Positions 1-10,382 of a stretch of DNA of 60,000 bases are shown one piece after another (the first letter of the stretch is position 1; each line of letters opens with the position of its first letter). Origin of the DNA: Strigamia acuminata (Eukaryota > Arthropoda > Chilopoda > Geophilomorpha > Linotaeniidae); NCBI GenBank assembly GCA_949358305.1, contig OX442315.1:28982427-29042426 (forward strand), in the 5' to 3' direction. The notes below the pieces were generated by a model, which was not told the origin of the DNA, did not search any database, and saw only the letters and a program-made list of their open reading frames with translations. The position numbers were made by a program, and so were the translations under genes.

Positions 1-1759
1 TTATGCGATGTTCCGTTGTGACCATTAACTAGCGGTTGGTCGTTGTTGAGTAACTGTTCAGCTGCTGCGTATGGATTTGTAGAAAAATCGGCTAATTCTG
101 TAATGTCGTTGATAGTTGCGGAAGCGGTGTAAGCTGCTGGCAAATCATCGTCCGCACAATTGCGGAGCTTCCACGCCAACAGCTTTTGTGCAAAGTCTAA
201 TTCATCCACTACACCCGCCCATTGGATAATCGAATCTAACATGATCATCTAAATTTGTGAGAAACAAAAATAAAAATTTGATTTTTACCATAATAATAGT
301 TTACCATTAAATCACCGTTTGATGTCCAGACTCCTTTCTTCCAATGGCTACGATGTTTATCCGCGATAATATCCGAATAAGTTAACATGTGCGCTTCGTA
401 ATAAAATTGACATTCATCTGGAGAAAGAAAATCAGTAGCTACACCCAGCGCATCTCCAATAAAAGCGCCGTATATCAACCCTAGATAATAAAATCAATTT
501 CAACCGACGTTAATTTAAACTGTTTTAATAATAAACCACCGATTATCTTGTCTCGGAGCTCCTCGACGGAATATACGGACGAATTGCACGGCATTGATAA
601 TGGAGTTTTGACGGGACTCGGGACATGGCCCGTATCGGTTTGAATTTGCATGTATTTCACATGAGCTGATTCGATATTTGGTGAATAAATTTGGTTACTC
701 CTAACACGATGAAACACATTCTCTTCATTTGGGCTTTTTTGTTCCGATTCTTGCGAAAAGTTCTCGCCTAAGAACGCTAATAATCTCTCGGAGCCCTCGT
801 CACAAATTTCTTGCGGAGGGTTTTGACAAAAATTGTCCCTCGCTAATATTAGTTTCAGTTGCACACATTTCGATAGTGATTTTGGTAAATATGTTAACCG
901 ATTTTGATTTAGATTGAGTTTTTCCAGTTGTTTTAGATTTCCAAAATCTTTGGGTAAGGAAAGAAGTTTGTTGGCTGATAAATCCACTTTTTCCAACTTC
1001 GACAAGGAGGTAAACGACGGAGGAAGATGCTCTAGACGGTTGTTGTTTAAAAGAACGACTCGCAAATGGAAAAATAATCCAAAACTGTCTGGAAGCTTGG
1101 CCAATTTGTTGTAACTCAAGTCCAGATAACTTAAATGCGGCAAATGCAATGGTAAAACTGTTGGTATATCTGTAAATGACTGAAAACGTGCCAATAGGGT
1201 TTCGTATAAGGAAATTTCTTCCAATAGGCTGTTTGGTAGTTCTGTCAATGTGTTATCAAATGAATTGCCTTTAATGTGCTACAAAAAGAAAAAAAAATTA
1301 AAAACGATTAATTTAGAATAGTCATTTTATTCAAAAAGTTACAAGCGTTTTGGAAAAAGAAAATTTTCAGATTATAATTTACATATTTTTAAATTTTTAA
1401 ATTTTAAAAAATCAGTCCTATGCTACCAATATTAATTGCTGATAAATGTCTTTGGGCTTGGAGAAAATAGGTTAACTGTAGTTGCTACGAATGACCTCGC
1501 AAGCACTAAAAAGTTACTTCCTATTTACTTATTTAGACATTAGCGTACAGATTATGACAGAAAAAGTGAAAAATAGAAATAAGAACTTCCCATTATTTTA
1601 AAACACGTTACCAATATTTTTATTTTTATTTTTATTTTATTAAAATTATTATTAACTTACATTACAATACTCCTTGTAATTTACAATTCTGTCTAGATCT
1701 AGGACCTTATGTTCGGGGTCCCATACAGGTATAAATTGATGAGAATCTGAATTTCCCAT
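1..1759 (-). CDS. LRR-ADP-ribosylglycohydrolase fusion protein (3' partial)
   Basis: Predicted exons, in transcript order: 1661-1759, 540-1278, 305-480 and 1-248, continuing past the left edge (420 codons visible). The protein starts MGNSDS, which fits an N-myristoylation signal (Gly2, Ser6). About residues 55-160 hold roughly five leucine-rich repeats of the LxxLxLxxNxLxxLP type seen in SHOC2/RSU1-like proteins. After a linker of about 100 residues, the 59-bp intron 481-539 joins ELRDKIIG to LIYGAFIGDALG in frame. This recreates the usual start of an ADP-ribosylglycohydrolase (ARH) domain, the fold of enzymes that remove ADP-ribose from proteins. The next ARH motif, normally W-TDDT, reads WTSNGD here, so metal binding may be lost. 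A 56-bp intron (249-304) follows. Reading through intron 481-539 would instead give a stop after VEIDFII. The LRR and ARH parts are clear; that they form one protein is inferred from phase and motif continuity. The C-terminal half is not visible. Confidence 0.75.
1279..1660 (-). other. Intron 1 of the LRR-ARH gene
   Basis: A 382-bp intron with GTAAGT donor (minus strand, ending at 1660) and TAG acceptor (at 1279-1281). It is AT-rich with short A/T runs and an (ATTTTT)-like stretch near 1615-1640. I see no coding potential or mobile element in it. Confidence 0.7.
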
Positions 1760-2294
1760 TTTGTTGACACATTACTATTAAATCTGAAAGTAATTAAAAG
1801 TTACGACTTATACAGTTGTAATAATTCTGAGTTAATTCTTTTTTTTACCTACATGTCGAAAGAAATCAGCTGGGAAATAAACATTAGTTATTTAAACTTC
1901 TGATCGTGGGTTCTGCTGTTTTTGAACTCGACAGCTGCCAACACAACACAATTATTATTATTTTTTTATAGTAGTCATACAGAGATACAGTACGTGGAAA
2001 CCGGATTACTCTGGTGGTATAAAATGGAATATTATACAAATTAATGATTTTTTTTCCTAGAGTGTTTATAGTTAGACAATTTTAACTTTCGTTCAAAATT
2101 AATAATGATAAAAGCACTATTTCGTCAGAATACAGCGAGAAAAAAGTTTATTTTTTAGGGAAAAAATATCGATATTACGTTATCGTCTATTTAAAGTTTC
2201 GATACTCAAAGGCAAAAGTGCATTTTTGCAAGTCAGCGATATATCGACATCGATATCGTTTTCGCCGCTGATTCGCTCATACAGACATTATAAA
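1760..2294. promoter_or_regulatory. Divergent promoter region between LRR-ARH and TRABD
   Basis: The 535 bp between the two divergent start codons should hold both promoters. It contains a perfect DRE (TATCGATA) at 2167-2174 and a run of related ATCGATA/GATATC sequence at about 2237-2262. DRE is the binding site of DREF, typical of insect housekeeping promoters. No TATA box is placed convincingly. The motif matches are read directly; their use is inferred. Confidence 0.55.
2167..2174. promoter_or_regulatory. DRE motif (TATCGATA)
   Basis: Perfect palindromic 8-mer 121 bp upstream of the TRABD start codon. A second, imperfect cluster lies at about 2237-2262. It matches the DREF/BEAF-type DRE of insect housekeeping genes. 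Confidence 0.5.
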
Positions 2295-4507
2295 ATGGCG
2301 GACGATGTTGCTGATGAAACCGGAAAACGGGGTAAAATTTACACGTTATACATGCCGCTATTTACTACTTGTAAATCAAAATTTAGATTTCCCAGATAGA
2401 GAAATGTCAATTTTTTAAAATGCGCACACCAAAAAACTCTTAAATTCTAATCTTTAAAGGAAAACTTGCAAGATGGTGGTTTGTGCATATGTTTGAAATT
2501 CGTCTAATATCTTGCACTGTTGGTAAACTACGTTATTGCTGCATGTATATCCTCCCAAACATGTTGTTTCACACCAGGAAACTCATTAATTCCTCCAAAA
2601 CAATCAAAAATTATTTATTCCGTTTAGACTTTTATAATAAACTATTAATAATTCTTTTTCCCTTTCAGAGATTCTAAAAACAAATGAAGATTTTATTGAT
2701 AATCAATCGCAGAAGTTATCAAACCAACTTCCTGTAGCTGAAACACCACCGCCCGAAGACAACTCATTAATTGATGACATTTATTACACACCAAAACTGG
2801 GGGATGATTCGAAGAGAGACTCGGAAACAACCAATCACACATTCGTCACAGCCAGATCTAAAGAACTCGACTTTTCCGATTCAGACAAGACACTAACAGA
2901 ATCGTCACAATATGATTTAAGTATTGATTCTAACACCACGAGTTTGCCATCCGATCGTGGAGATTGTGTTAGATTTGATTCACCTAGGCTCGATTTCGAT
3001 AATAGCAATCTAGGCAACGAAGAACAAACTCTTTCGTTGATGGAAGAATCTACACTCGAAAGTAGTTTTTCTGAAAGCGATTTAAACGGTATAAAATATA
3101 TAAAACATATAAAATGAATTAATAATTTCTATTAAACATTTGCTATGTTTATGTATTTCTATTAGACAATGAAGGTGAATTGGAATCGGATGTTGAAAAT
3201 GATGATTCCGTGTATTTAAGTTCTTCATTTTTAAGACGTGAGAGAAATTTGAATCCGGAACTTCCCAACACCGTCACCCTTTTGGAAACTCCTGGAGGTG
3301 GGCGAGTGTATCTCGTGGGCACTGCTCATTTCAGCCGGGAAAGCCAAGAAGATGTTGCCAAAGTATGAAAAATAAGAAGAAAATAACTTTTACGACTTTT
3401 AATATAATTTTTTCTTTAGACTATTCGAGAGACGCAGCCCGATGCCGTAATGGTCGAATTGTGCAAAAGTAGGGTCAATATCCTTCAATTGGACGAAAAA
3501 ACCGTACTAGAGGAAGTTCAAGACATGAATTTAGAGAAAATTCGTTTGGCTATTAAACGAGTAATTATAACGAGTCTTAAAACAAAATAAAGTATAATCA
3601 GCTTTAATAATTTTTTTTTTTTAGAGTGGATGGGTTCACGGAGTCATGTATTTGCTTCTGCTCAACATGTCTGCTCATTTAACTAAAGAACTAGGAATGG
3701 CACCAGGTGGCGAATTTAGAAGTGCCTTTACCGAAGTATAAATGATGATAATATTTTTTATTATTACATAATTAGAATTTGTATTAACGTTTAGGCTAAA
3801 CGTGTACCTGGCTGCATGATTCATTTGGGCGACCGGCCAATACAGATAACTATGCAGAGAGCGTTGTCAGCGCTGTCGTTGTGGCAGAAGCTTCGATTAG
3901 CTTGGTACATAATAGCCGGAAAAGGGCCTATTACTAAAGAAGAGGTGGAAAGGTGTAAAAATAGGGATTTGTTAGAAGAACTGCTTGCGGAAATGACTGG
4001 GGAGTTTCCTGCACTGAGTAGAGTATTTGTGCAAGAGAGGGATATTTACCTAACACATTCTTTACAGATTGCTATGAATTCTGTGAGTGGACCTAACGCA
4101 AAAACAGGCAGTGGTAAATTTGTTGCTACAGTCTGGTTTGTTTTTCTTATTAAATTGTGATTTTTAAATTTTGATTTAGTTCTTCCTGTTGTCGTTGGTG
4201 TCGTTGGAATTGGACACGTTCCGGGGATCGTGCAAAATTGGAACAGAATATCCGAAGCTGATATTCCACAATTGCTACGGTAAAAATAATTATAGGTGCA
4301 TTCGATTTGAAGTGAAATTAATTCTGATTTTTTTTTTATGTTTAATTTTTTAGTATTCCCGAAGCTACACTGTCGGGGAAAATAATTCGTTATTCATTTC
4401 GTGCGTCTGTGCTTGGTTTGTTTGTGTGGGGCTGCTGGCGAATTCTTCCTTTAAAACGAATTTCTAATTTAGTCGTTGATCATATTCCTTCATTAACTAA
4501 GTCATAA
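2295..4507 (+). CDS. TRABD: TraB-domain-containing protein (TRABD-like)
   Basis: Eight predicted exons: 2295-2331, 2669-3088, 3166-3362, 3420-3560, 3625-3735, 3795-4113, 4180-4279 and 4354-4507 (1479 nt, 492 aa; all phases agree). The first 190 or so residues are acidic and Ser/Asp/Glu-rich and look disordered. The TraB/PrgY fold begins at LLETPGGGRVYLVGTAHFS, with the hallmark GTAHFSxxS motif, then the conserved ETQPDAVMVELC stretch, the GDRPIQITMQRAL segment and the late GIGHVPGI motif. The C-terminus has a hydrophobic stretch (about VLGLFVWGCW) and a basic tail, which fits a tail anchor. Animal TRABD proteins are linked to the mitochondrial outer membrane, and their activity is poorly defined. 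Family assignment is firm. Start ATG 2295 is the only one in frame before the first donor; a short first exon is usual for this layout. Confidence 0.88.
2332..2668 (+). other. Intron 1 of TRABD-like gene
   Basis: A 337-bp AT-rich intron (GTAAAA donor, TTTCAG acceptor), the longest in this gene. It holds no recognisable gene or repeat; the open frame at 2483-2677 inside it has no family features. Confidence 0.75.
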
Positions 4508-4994
4508 TGATCAAAATTTTTCTATTTTTTCTTTTCATTTTTTATTTTATTATAAATCTGGATTGTTAACAACAAATTTCAGACAAAAATATTGGAATCA
4601 AAGTTGAAAATTTATTTCTACAAAATTTGTTTGAACTGTTATATTTAGGAATTTTATGAATAAAACAAACGCTTGTAATTAAAACATGTACCATAGCATG
4701 TATGTACGTAATTAAAAAATTATTTTAATTATAAATGTCAACTTTAATCTTTACCATTAACACCCGAGTACCCTCTGGTGGCGATTAGCAGCAGCCACGC
4801 AGAGCACGCAGACTATAATTACCACGAAAACCAAACCCATATCGTTGGGTTACGTTTATATTATACGGTGCTTGTAATTACAGTTAATCGTCCCAATTTT
4901 ATTTAAGTTAATTTAGATTGGTGTCAAGCCGTGCAATAAACAGTTTTTACAACGCACTCCCATCATTTTATCGTTGCTAAGGATTCCTGTCTGG
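4508..4994 (+). other. Intergenic region with TRABD poly(A) signal
   Basis: This 487-bp stretch has the TRABD 3' UTR with an AATAAA signal at 4659-4664. It then holds the presumed promoter and 5' UTR of the dehydrogenase gene. No TATA box or strong initiator stands out. The in-frame codons just upstream of ATG 4995 (from 4974) are open but have no ATG. Confidence 0.55.
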
Positions 4995-7022
4995 ATGCTT
5001 TGTAAACACCTTTCGACGTCCTCAAAGTTCTTTTTTTCTATAGAAGTGAGAAAAAGTTTCAATCGTCGGTCTAGTAAGCATTTATTGGGAAATATTTGTG
5101 GATTTTCTTCTACATCAGTTACTGCGGAGAAGCCTTACTCAGTGCTCAATTTAAACCCGGAAGAGTTCGCTGAAATTTTAAGGACTAACCAAACAGAACG
5201 ATGCGCGATATGGTTTGACAAAACATTGCAAAAAGTATACCGTAACTCATTTATTTATTTATTTATTTACGAATGCGTTTATTGTGCTTAGTTTCAGACG
5301 TCGCATGACTTCCTGCAAGAGATAAGCGAATATCTCGGTCCGAGCAAGCACGAAGCGATCTTTTTTGAGTTAGGAAAAAGGACAAATTTACTTTTAACCG
5401 CATTTCTTTCAAATTCAAATCGAGGACAACCGGTAAATGATGTTCGATTATTCACTTAATTCAATTCAAACTATTGATTTATTTTCAGCACGGAGGGATC
5501 AAGTTGTGGCCTTACAGTTCAGTTAAGGAGCTAATACGTGAAGGAGTAAAGTTATCGCAAACTAATAGTGTGAAATCGGCATTAGCTGACTTATGGTAAA
5601 GGTTTCACTGCACGCACAGTCGTTCGTCATAATTTTTATTATTAATTTTTCGTTTAAACAGGATTGGAGGTGGAAAAGGAATTATCCCAGAGCCATTAGA
5701 TAGACAACACTTAAATCCGGATTTTCGTCAGGAATTATGTTTTGATTATGGTGATTTCCTAAGCGGTTTAAATGGATGCTTTGGTATTAATAGAAAGAAA
5801 AATTGTTAAATGATTAGAAATAATTTAAAAATTAATTAATTTAGTTGGTTCCGCGGATGCTGGATTGAATATTTATGACATTAATCGCATCCACAGCAGG
5901 ACGAGATACATTACGGGAATGACTGAAGATATTGGAGGGTTAGGAAACCCAGCTTTTTCAATTGCCAAAGGTTTATTCCTTATTTTTGTTCACTTTACGG
6001 TGTAGTGTTTACTTGTATTTGTTTAATTTTTACTAGGAATTATTTGTGTAATGGAAGCTATTTTAGATTTCTTAAAAATGGGAGATCTAAAAGGAAAAAC
6101 AGTCGCTGTTCAAGGTGCTGGTAGTATAGGTACGAGATTAAAATAAACATCAAGTTATTTTTGTATACAAGTAATTGGTTTTATTTACAGGTCAGGTGAT
6201 CATATCCGAGCTTTTAGATAACCAAGTTGGTTCTGTGTACGTAACAGATTGCTCACAAAAACGAGTTGACGATTTAAAAGATTTATTCGCCAAAAAAGCG
6301 GAAGGTCGTTTAGAGATAGTGAAAGTTCCGTTTGGGGATAATAAAATTCTCGGTCGTAAGTGCCATATTTTCTCGCCGTGCGCTATCGGGAATGTACGTG
6401 TAAAATGATCAATTACTTTGACTTATAGTGATTATTTGTTGTGATTTTAGCTCGTAACTGAAGACACAATGCCATTAATTCAAAGTAAAATCATCTGCGG
6501 TTTGGCATACAATCAACTCGGTGAAGGTATAACTTCTAAATTGTTAAGGAAACAAGGAATTACTTTTGTGAGTGATGACATTGCCAACAGAATGGTAAAT
6601 AGGAGCGGAATACTTCTATTCTTTGCTTAGTGCTCAAGATAATTGTGTAAACAGGGTTTGGTACACGACTACATTGAAGCTCAAGGGCGCCTCTTGAACG
6701 ATCCCATTATTGAGAAACATTTTAGCCGGGACTGGGATTATTCGGTGAGAGAGTTGTGCGTTGTTTGTCGAGTTGTTGAACTAAAGCTTGAAGTTTAAAG
6801 ATATTTGCAGTGACGAAAAAGATTCTTCAGAAGGCCAAAGATGATGATGTCGATCTTGAGCAAGCAGCTAAATTGATAGCGGATCAAAACCAAGTGTCGC
6901 AGCATCCATTATGGTTTAATCGGAACGAATTGGTAGTTAAATCACTTTTTGAAAATGATTGGCATAAAAGTAAGGATTTTTGGCGTAAAAGAAGTAATTT
7001 TCCAGGTGCCAGGAATGTTTAG
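4995..7022 (+). CDS. Leucine-dehydrogenase-like amino-acid dehydrogenase (ELFV family)
   Basis: Ten predicted exons: 4995-5234, 5298-5432, 5489-5595, 5662-5783, 5845-5970, 6037-6129, 6191-6393, 6451-6594, 6655-6766 and 6811-7022 (1494 nt, 497 aa, phases consistent). The first 45 residues are rich in Arg/Lys/Ser/Phe without acids at the very start, like a mitochondrial presequence. The Glu/Leu/Phe/Val dehydrogenase fold follows: catalytic-lysine motif WIGGGKGI, the SADAGLNIYDINRIHSRT segment with the expected acidic residue, GMTEDIGGLGNP, then a Rossmann site VAVQGAGSIGQ. An Asp after the second strand (VTDCS) suggests NAD+ rather than NADP+. CHIFSPCAIGN and GLAYNQL match the leucine/phenylalanine/valine dehydrogenase branch better than glutamate dehydrogenase. 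The family reaction is oxidative deamination of an amino acid to its 2-oxo acid. Substrate is not decidable. The splice from exon 9 to 10 (44-bp intron) is the least certain. Confidence 0.8.
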
Positions 7023-10000
7023 TGTTGTAAATTTGTTTAAAATTTACTGGAAAACGAAATTTTATTCCCCTTTCATTCACATATTAAAAGCTTAATTAGA
7101 GTGCACGTACATTGTAAAGTTGTGTGCAGACGTAGAAGAAATAAAATCCACGTAAGACATTTATTGCGATTTTATTTTATTTTTTTTAAATAATTTTAAT
7201 TTAATTTCAAATTTTTTTTTTAAAATCATCAAAAAAATTGGCGCAAATTTGCAGTATTCTTAAAAGCGGAGCAAGAAGAGGTCAGGCAAAGTCATTTCTA
7301 CTTTTATGGCTGTGGGAAACCGTTCCAATGTCTAGTACAACTTTATTGATGGCAGAAGAAGAAGAAAAAATGTTCCAACCCTGTGCGAGTCTTTAAAGGT
7401 TGGTAACTTTTTTTTTTATTTAATGCACTTTTACAAGTTGCTCTAGTGATAAATACACACGAAACTGCGATTAAAGTACGAAACGAACAGATTTTTTAAT
7501 GAGATTAAAGCAACAAAACGTGCAGCTTAAATTTAATTATGCAAAATGAGCTTAGAACTCTATGATTTCACTGAAATACGAAATAGCAACATTTCCCACG
7601 TCAAAACATTTCTTCTTTGTATTTTCTTTCCACAATTTGTTGTTGAAACAAGAAATTTTATTTTTATTTTCGAGCTTTCTTGGATTCCTTTTGTTACATA
7701 CTGCTCTGTCATTTCCTGAACGTAAGCAATTTCCTTCTTCCTTCGTGCAACACGATAACACTATTTTCCAGCTAAAGAAACTTATTTGAGGTCTTCTTCT
7801 TTACATGTTTTTGTTTTGTAACCTTGTACGTACTGATGTACTTTCTTGTCTTTTTAAAAAATTTGATGAGAAAAGTTTTAAGACGAATAAAGCGGGTTCT
7901 AAATATTCGATGAGATTATATAGTAGTTGAATGATACTTGACACATCTGCGATTTAACTTTGAGGTTAGTAAAAGCTTGTTCCTCTAAATCCACCCAATT
8001 AGAAGTAGGCGTAATCAGATGACAGTCAATTACTTCTTTGAAACCCATCAGTGTGCTTAGCAACATAATTTGTCATTCGAGATATAAATCTTCGTAAGTT
8101 GTTTATCCGGTAAATTAAAAATAAGGATAATAATAGATGGTATTAAGAGATTTCGCTGTAAATATCCAATGCAGGCAGCGTGCACACTATTACTATAACC
8201 GTATATCGTTGCGGGCGAAATTGATGTGTTTTGTTGAGTTAAAGGGGAGAAATAAATACAGTTGTTTATTTTTTTATTTGAATCAATGAATGTTATGAAA
8301 TTGAAAAAAAATAGATGAGAATTTGCTGTTGAAATCGAATTTCTTTAATGATTGGTATAACATGCAGGCACAATAGTTTTAGCAGCCCCTGTAATAATAT
8401 TACACTAACTGGCTAAATATATGCAATACAATAAATGTTGTTTTTTTCTACATTTCTTTTAAATTTACCATCGGAAAATTAAATCTATGGTTTTGATTGT
8501 AAGTTAAAGCTGGGTGTTATATTTAAGTTTGACTTACATTCTTTGAAACACAACGAGCATTAGTGAACACCATTGGAAATTGATTGTAAATTGAACAGTT
8601 TTGTAAATAAACTAACAAATATTTTTCGGTTTCTTTGGTTTCATTCGTGAACACAAAATGGTTTTGAACACATACGAATATAAATGTACTCAAAGATGGC
8701 TGCCAACAATTTTCTTCTTAAAAGACAATTGCAGTTATTTTATTTTTTTATTTTTACATTAAAAACTTAAAAGTTATTTGGAAGATTTGTTGATTGAATA
8801 CTGATTTTTCGTTTTCCTCTTCAGTAGTTTGAGGAGGCACATCTTGAAATTTATTTGTTTTGGTGATTTTTAATTGTGGAAGACAAATATGACTGGTATC
8901 ACAACTGACAAGAATACTGATAGATTAATACATCAAATTGTATTTTTTTTTTGTCGTACAACGAGTGACCCTTGACAACAATTGATAAGTTTAAATGTAA
9001 GTTTACCTCTTTAAATCATTCAGGTTGACACAAAATAATTTTCTTTTTTTACGCACACCTGTCAATATTGTAGTTGTGAGGAAACCATTTTTTTTCTTTC
9101 CTTTTGTTAAGCAGGGTTCATGTCAAGAAGGCTTTATCTATTTTTTTCTCTCTTTCTTTTGGGTTTTATTTGTTCAATTTTATCAACATCACTACTAAAA
9201 GAAGGAAAAAAAGAATTTAAAACAATTTTTCAAGTTCTTTACACAATTCTTTTTCGCCTCCATAGTGCCTATCTCATCCTTCCCATGACTCTTAGGCCTA
9301 ATCCGTCTTTGTTATAAAGACAGCAGTTATACATCTTTATTTTTTTAAAAAGTAATTTGTGTTAAAATAGATTTTTTCTTTAGCAGCCTTCTTAAGATTG
9401 TTTTTCTCCCAAGAAAAATAAAGTAGAAAGAAGAAGAGAAAAAGGTTTTTGAAGGTATTTAAGAAAAATCGTACATTTTAAGAACCATTTTTCTTTTTTT
9501 TTTTGGATTTAGGATTTCCTGCCTCTGTTAAATAGAGGATTTGTTGAAGCAAAAACGAAATCAATTCAGCCAAAACGATTATAAATATAAATACAACAAT
9601 AATATGGATGTTGAATCTTAGTTATGATATGTGCAATAAATACATGAGATTCTTATCACTAATTATCTTTCTCCATTTCTCTTGATTTCTGAGATTTTGT
9701 TTTCAAGTTTTGTTCAGCTTTTAATTTTACTGCCTTAATTATGTCCACCTGTTAATATTATACTTTGAATAGTAATCTTGATGAGCCCCTACTTTCTTTC
9801 TGTCGGTCCTGCGTAAACTTTTCCGCCATGTTTCTTTGTTTCTGCTTTTTAGGCTGTTGGGAGTTTCTGGTTGATTCTTGACCCAGTCGTTTGTGTGATT
9901 ATCGTCCCAAGTGTTAAATGTCACTGGTAATGTAAAACAAACCCATACAGATTATAACTAATGGGACTTTGCATTACAGCAGGGGCGTCTCAAATTGGTG

Positions 10001-10382
10001 GTTCGCGGACAAAAGGTGATACTGGTCAGTAACAAATTGGAACAAAATATGATACACAGTGGGACAAATTGTGGTATACTTATAGTTTCCGCTTCCGTTT
10101 TCGTTTGCCCCCAAAACCGTCAACGCCATTCGTTTCCCCACCCTTGACTACCCCTAAATCCAAATTTTGGACATGATCTCAGAGGTGGACGGTAAACTAT
10201 AATTGTTCCCAAATTGTGATACTAGATCGTAACATATTGGGACAAAATATGATAGCGAATAGTAATATATTGGGTAAAAAAATTCCAGTCCGTTACATTA
10301 CAGGGTTTGAGAAGCGCTGCTTTATAGAGCGACTTTAGAAGTAGTTTTAAAAAGAACAGGAAAAAGCTTTTTGAGTTATATT
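7023..10382. other. Intergenic region, LeuDH-like gene to secreted Cys-rich gene
   Basis: The dehydrogenase 3' UTR carries AATAAA at 7140-7145. The remaining 3.2 kb is AT-rich with poly-T and poly-A runs. I see no coding exon; the open frames at 7562-7789 and 9120-9317 are low-complexity (F/L/S-rich). One hAT-like MITE lies at 9980-10319. The 3' UTR of the minus-strand gene ending at 10383 should lie at its right end. Confidence 0.6.
9972..10327. mobile_element. Non-autonomous hAT-like element (MITE)
   Basis: The element proper is 9980-10319 (340 bp). Its ends are imperfect inverted repeats: left CAGGGGCGTCTCAAA and right (reverse complement) CAGCGCTTCTCAAA, both in the CAG-G-TTCTCAAA style of hAT elements. 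It is flanked by an 8-bp target-site duplication, CATTACAG and CTTTATAG, matching at 6 of 8 positions. It has no open reading frame. The interior has repeated ATTGGGACAAAATATGAT-like words at both flanks, in the same orientation, and a GC-richer centre. The decayed duplication suggests an old insertion. Confidence 0.6.

Noticed and set aside
480-540. Separate LRR-only gene ending with VEIDFII
   Set aside because: The stop arises only by reading through a 59-bp intron with good GT and TATCTAG ends; splicing restores a conserved ARH N-terminus. An intron-retained short isoform remains possible.
7552-7789. Opposed small open frames on both strands
   Set aside because: F/L/S and K/N-rich low-complexity frames in intergenic AT-rich DNA without start context or splice sites.
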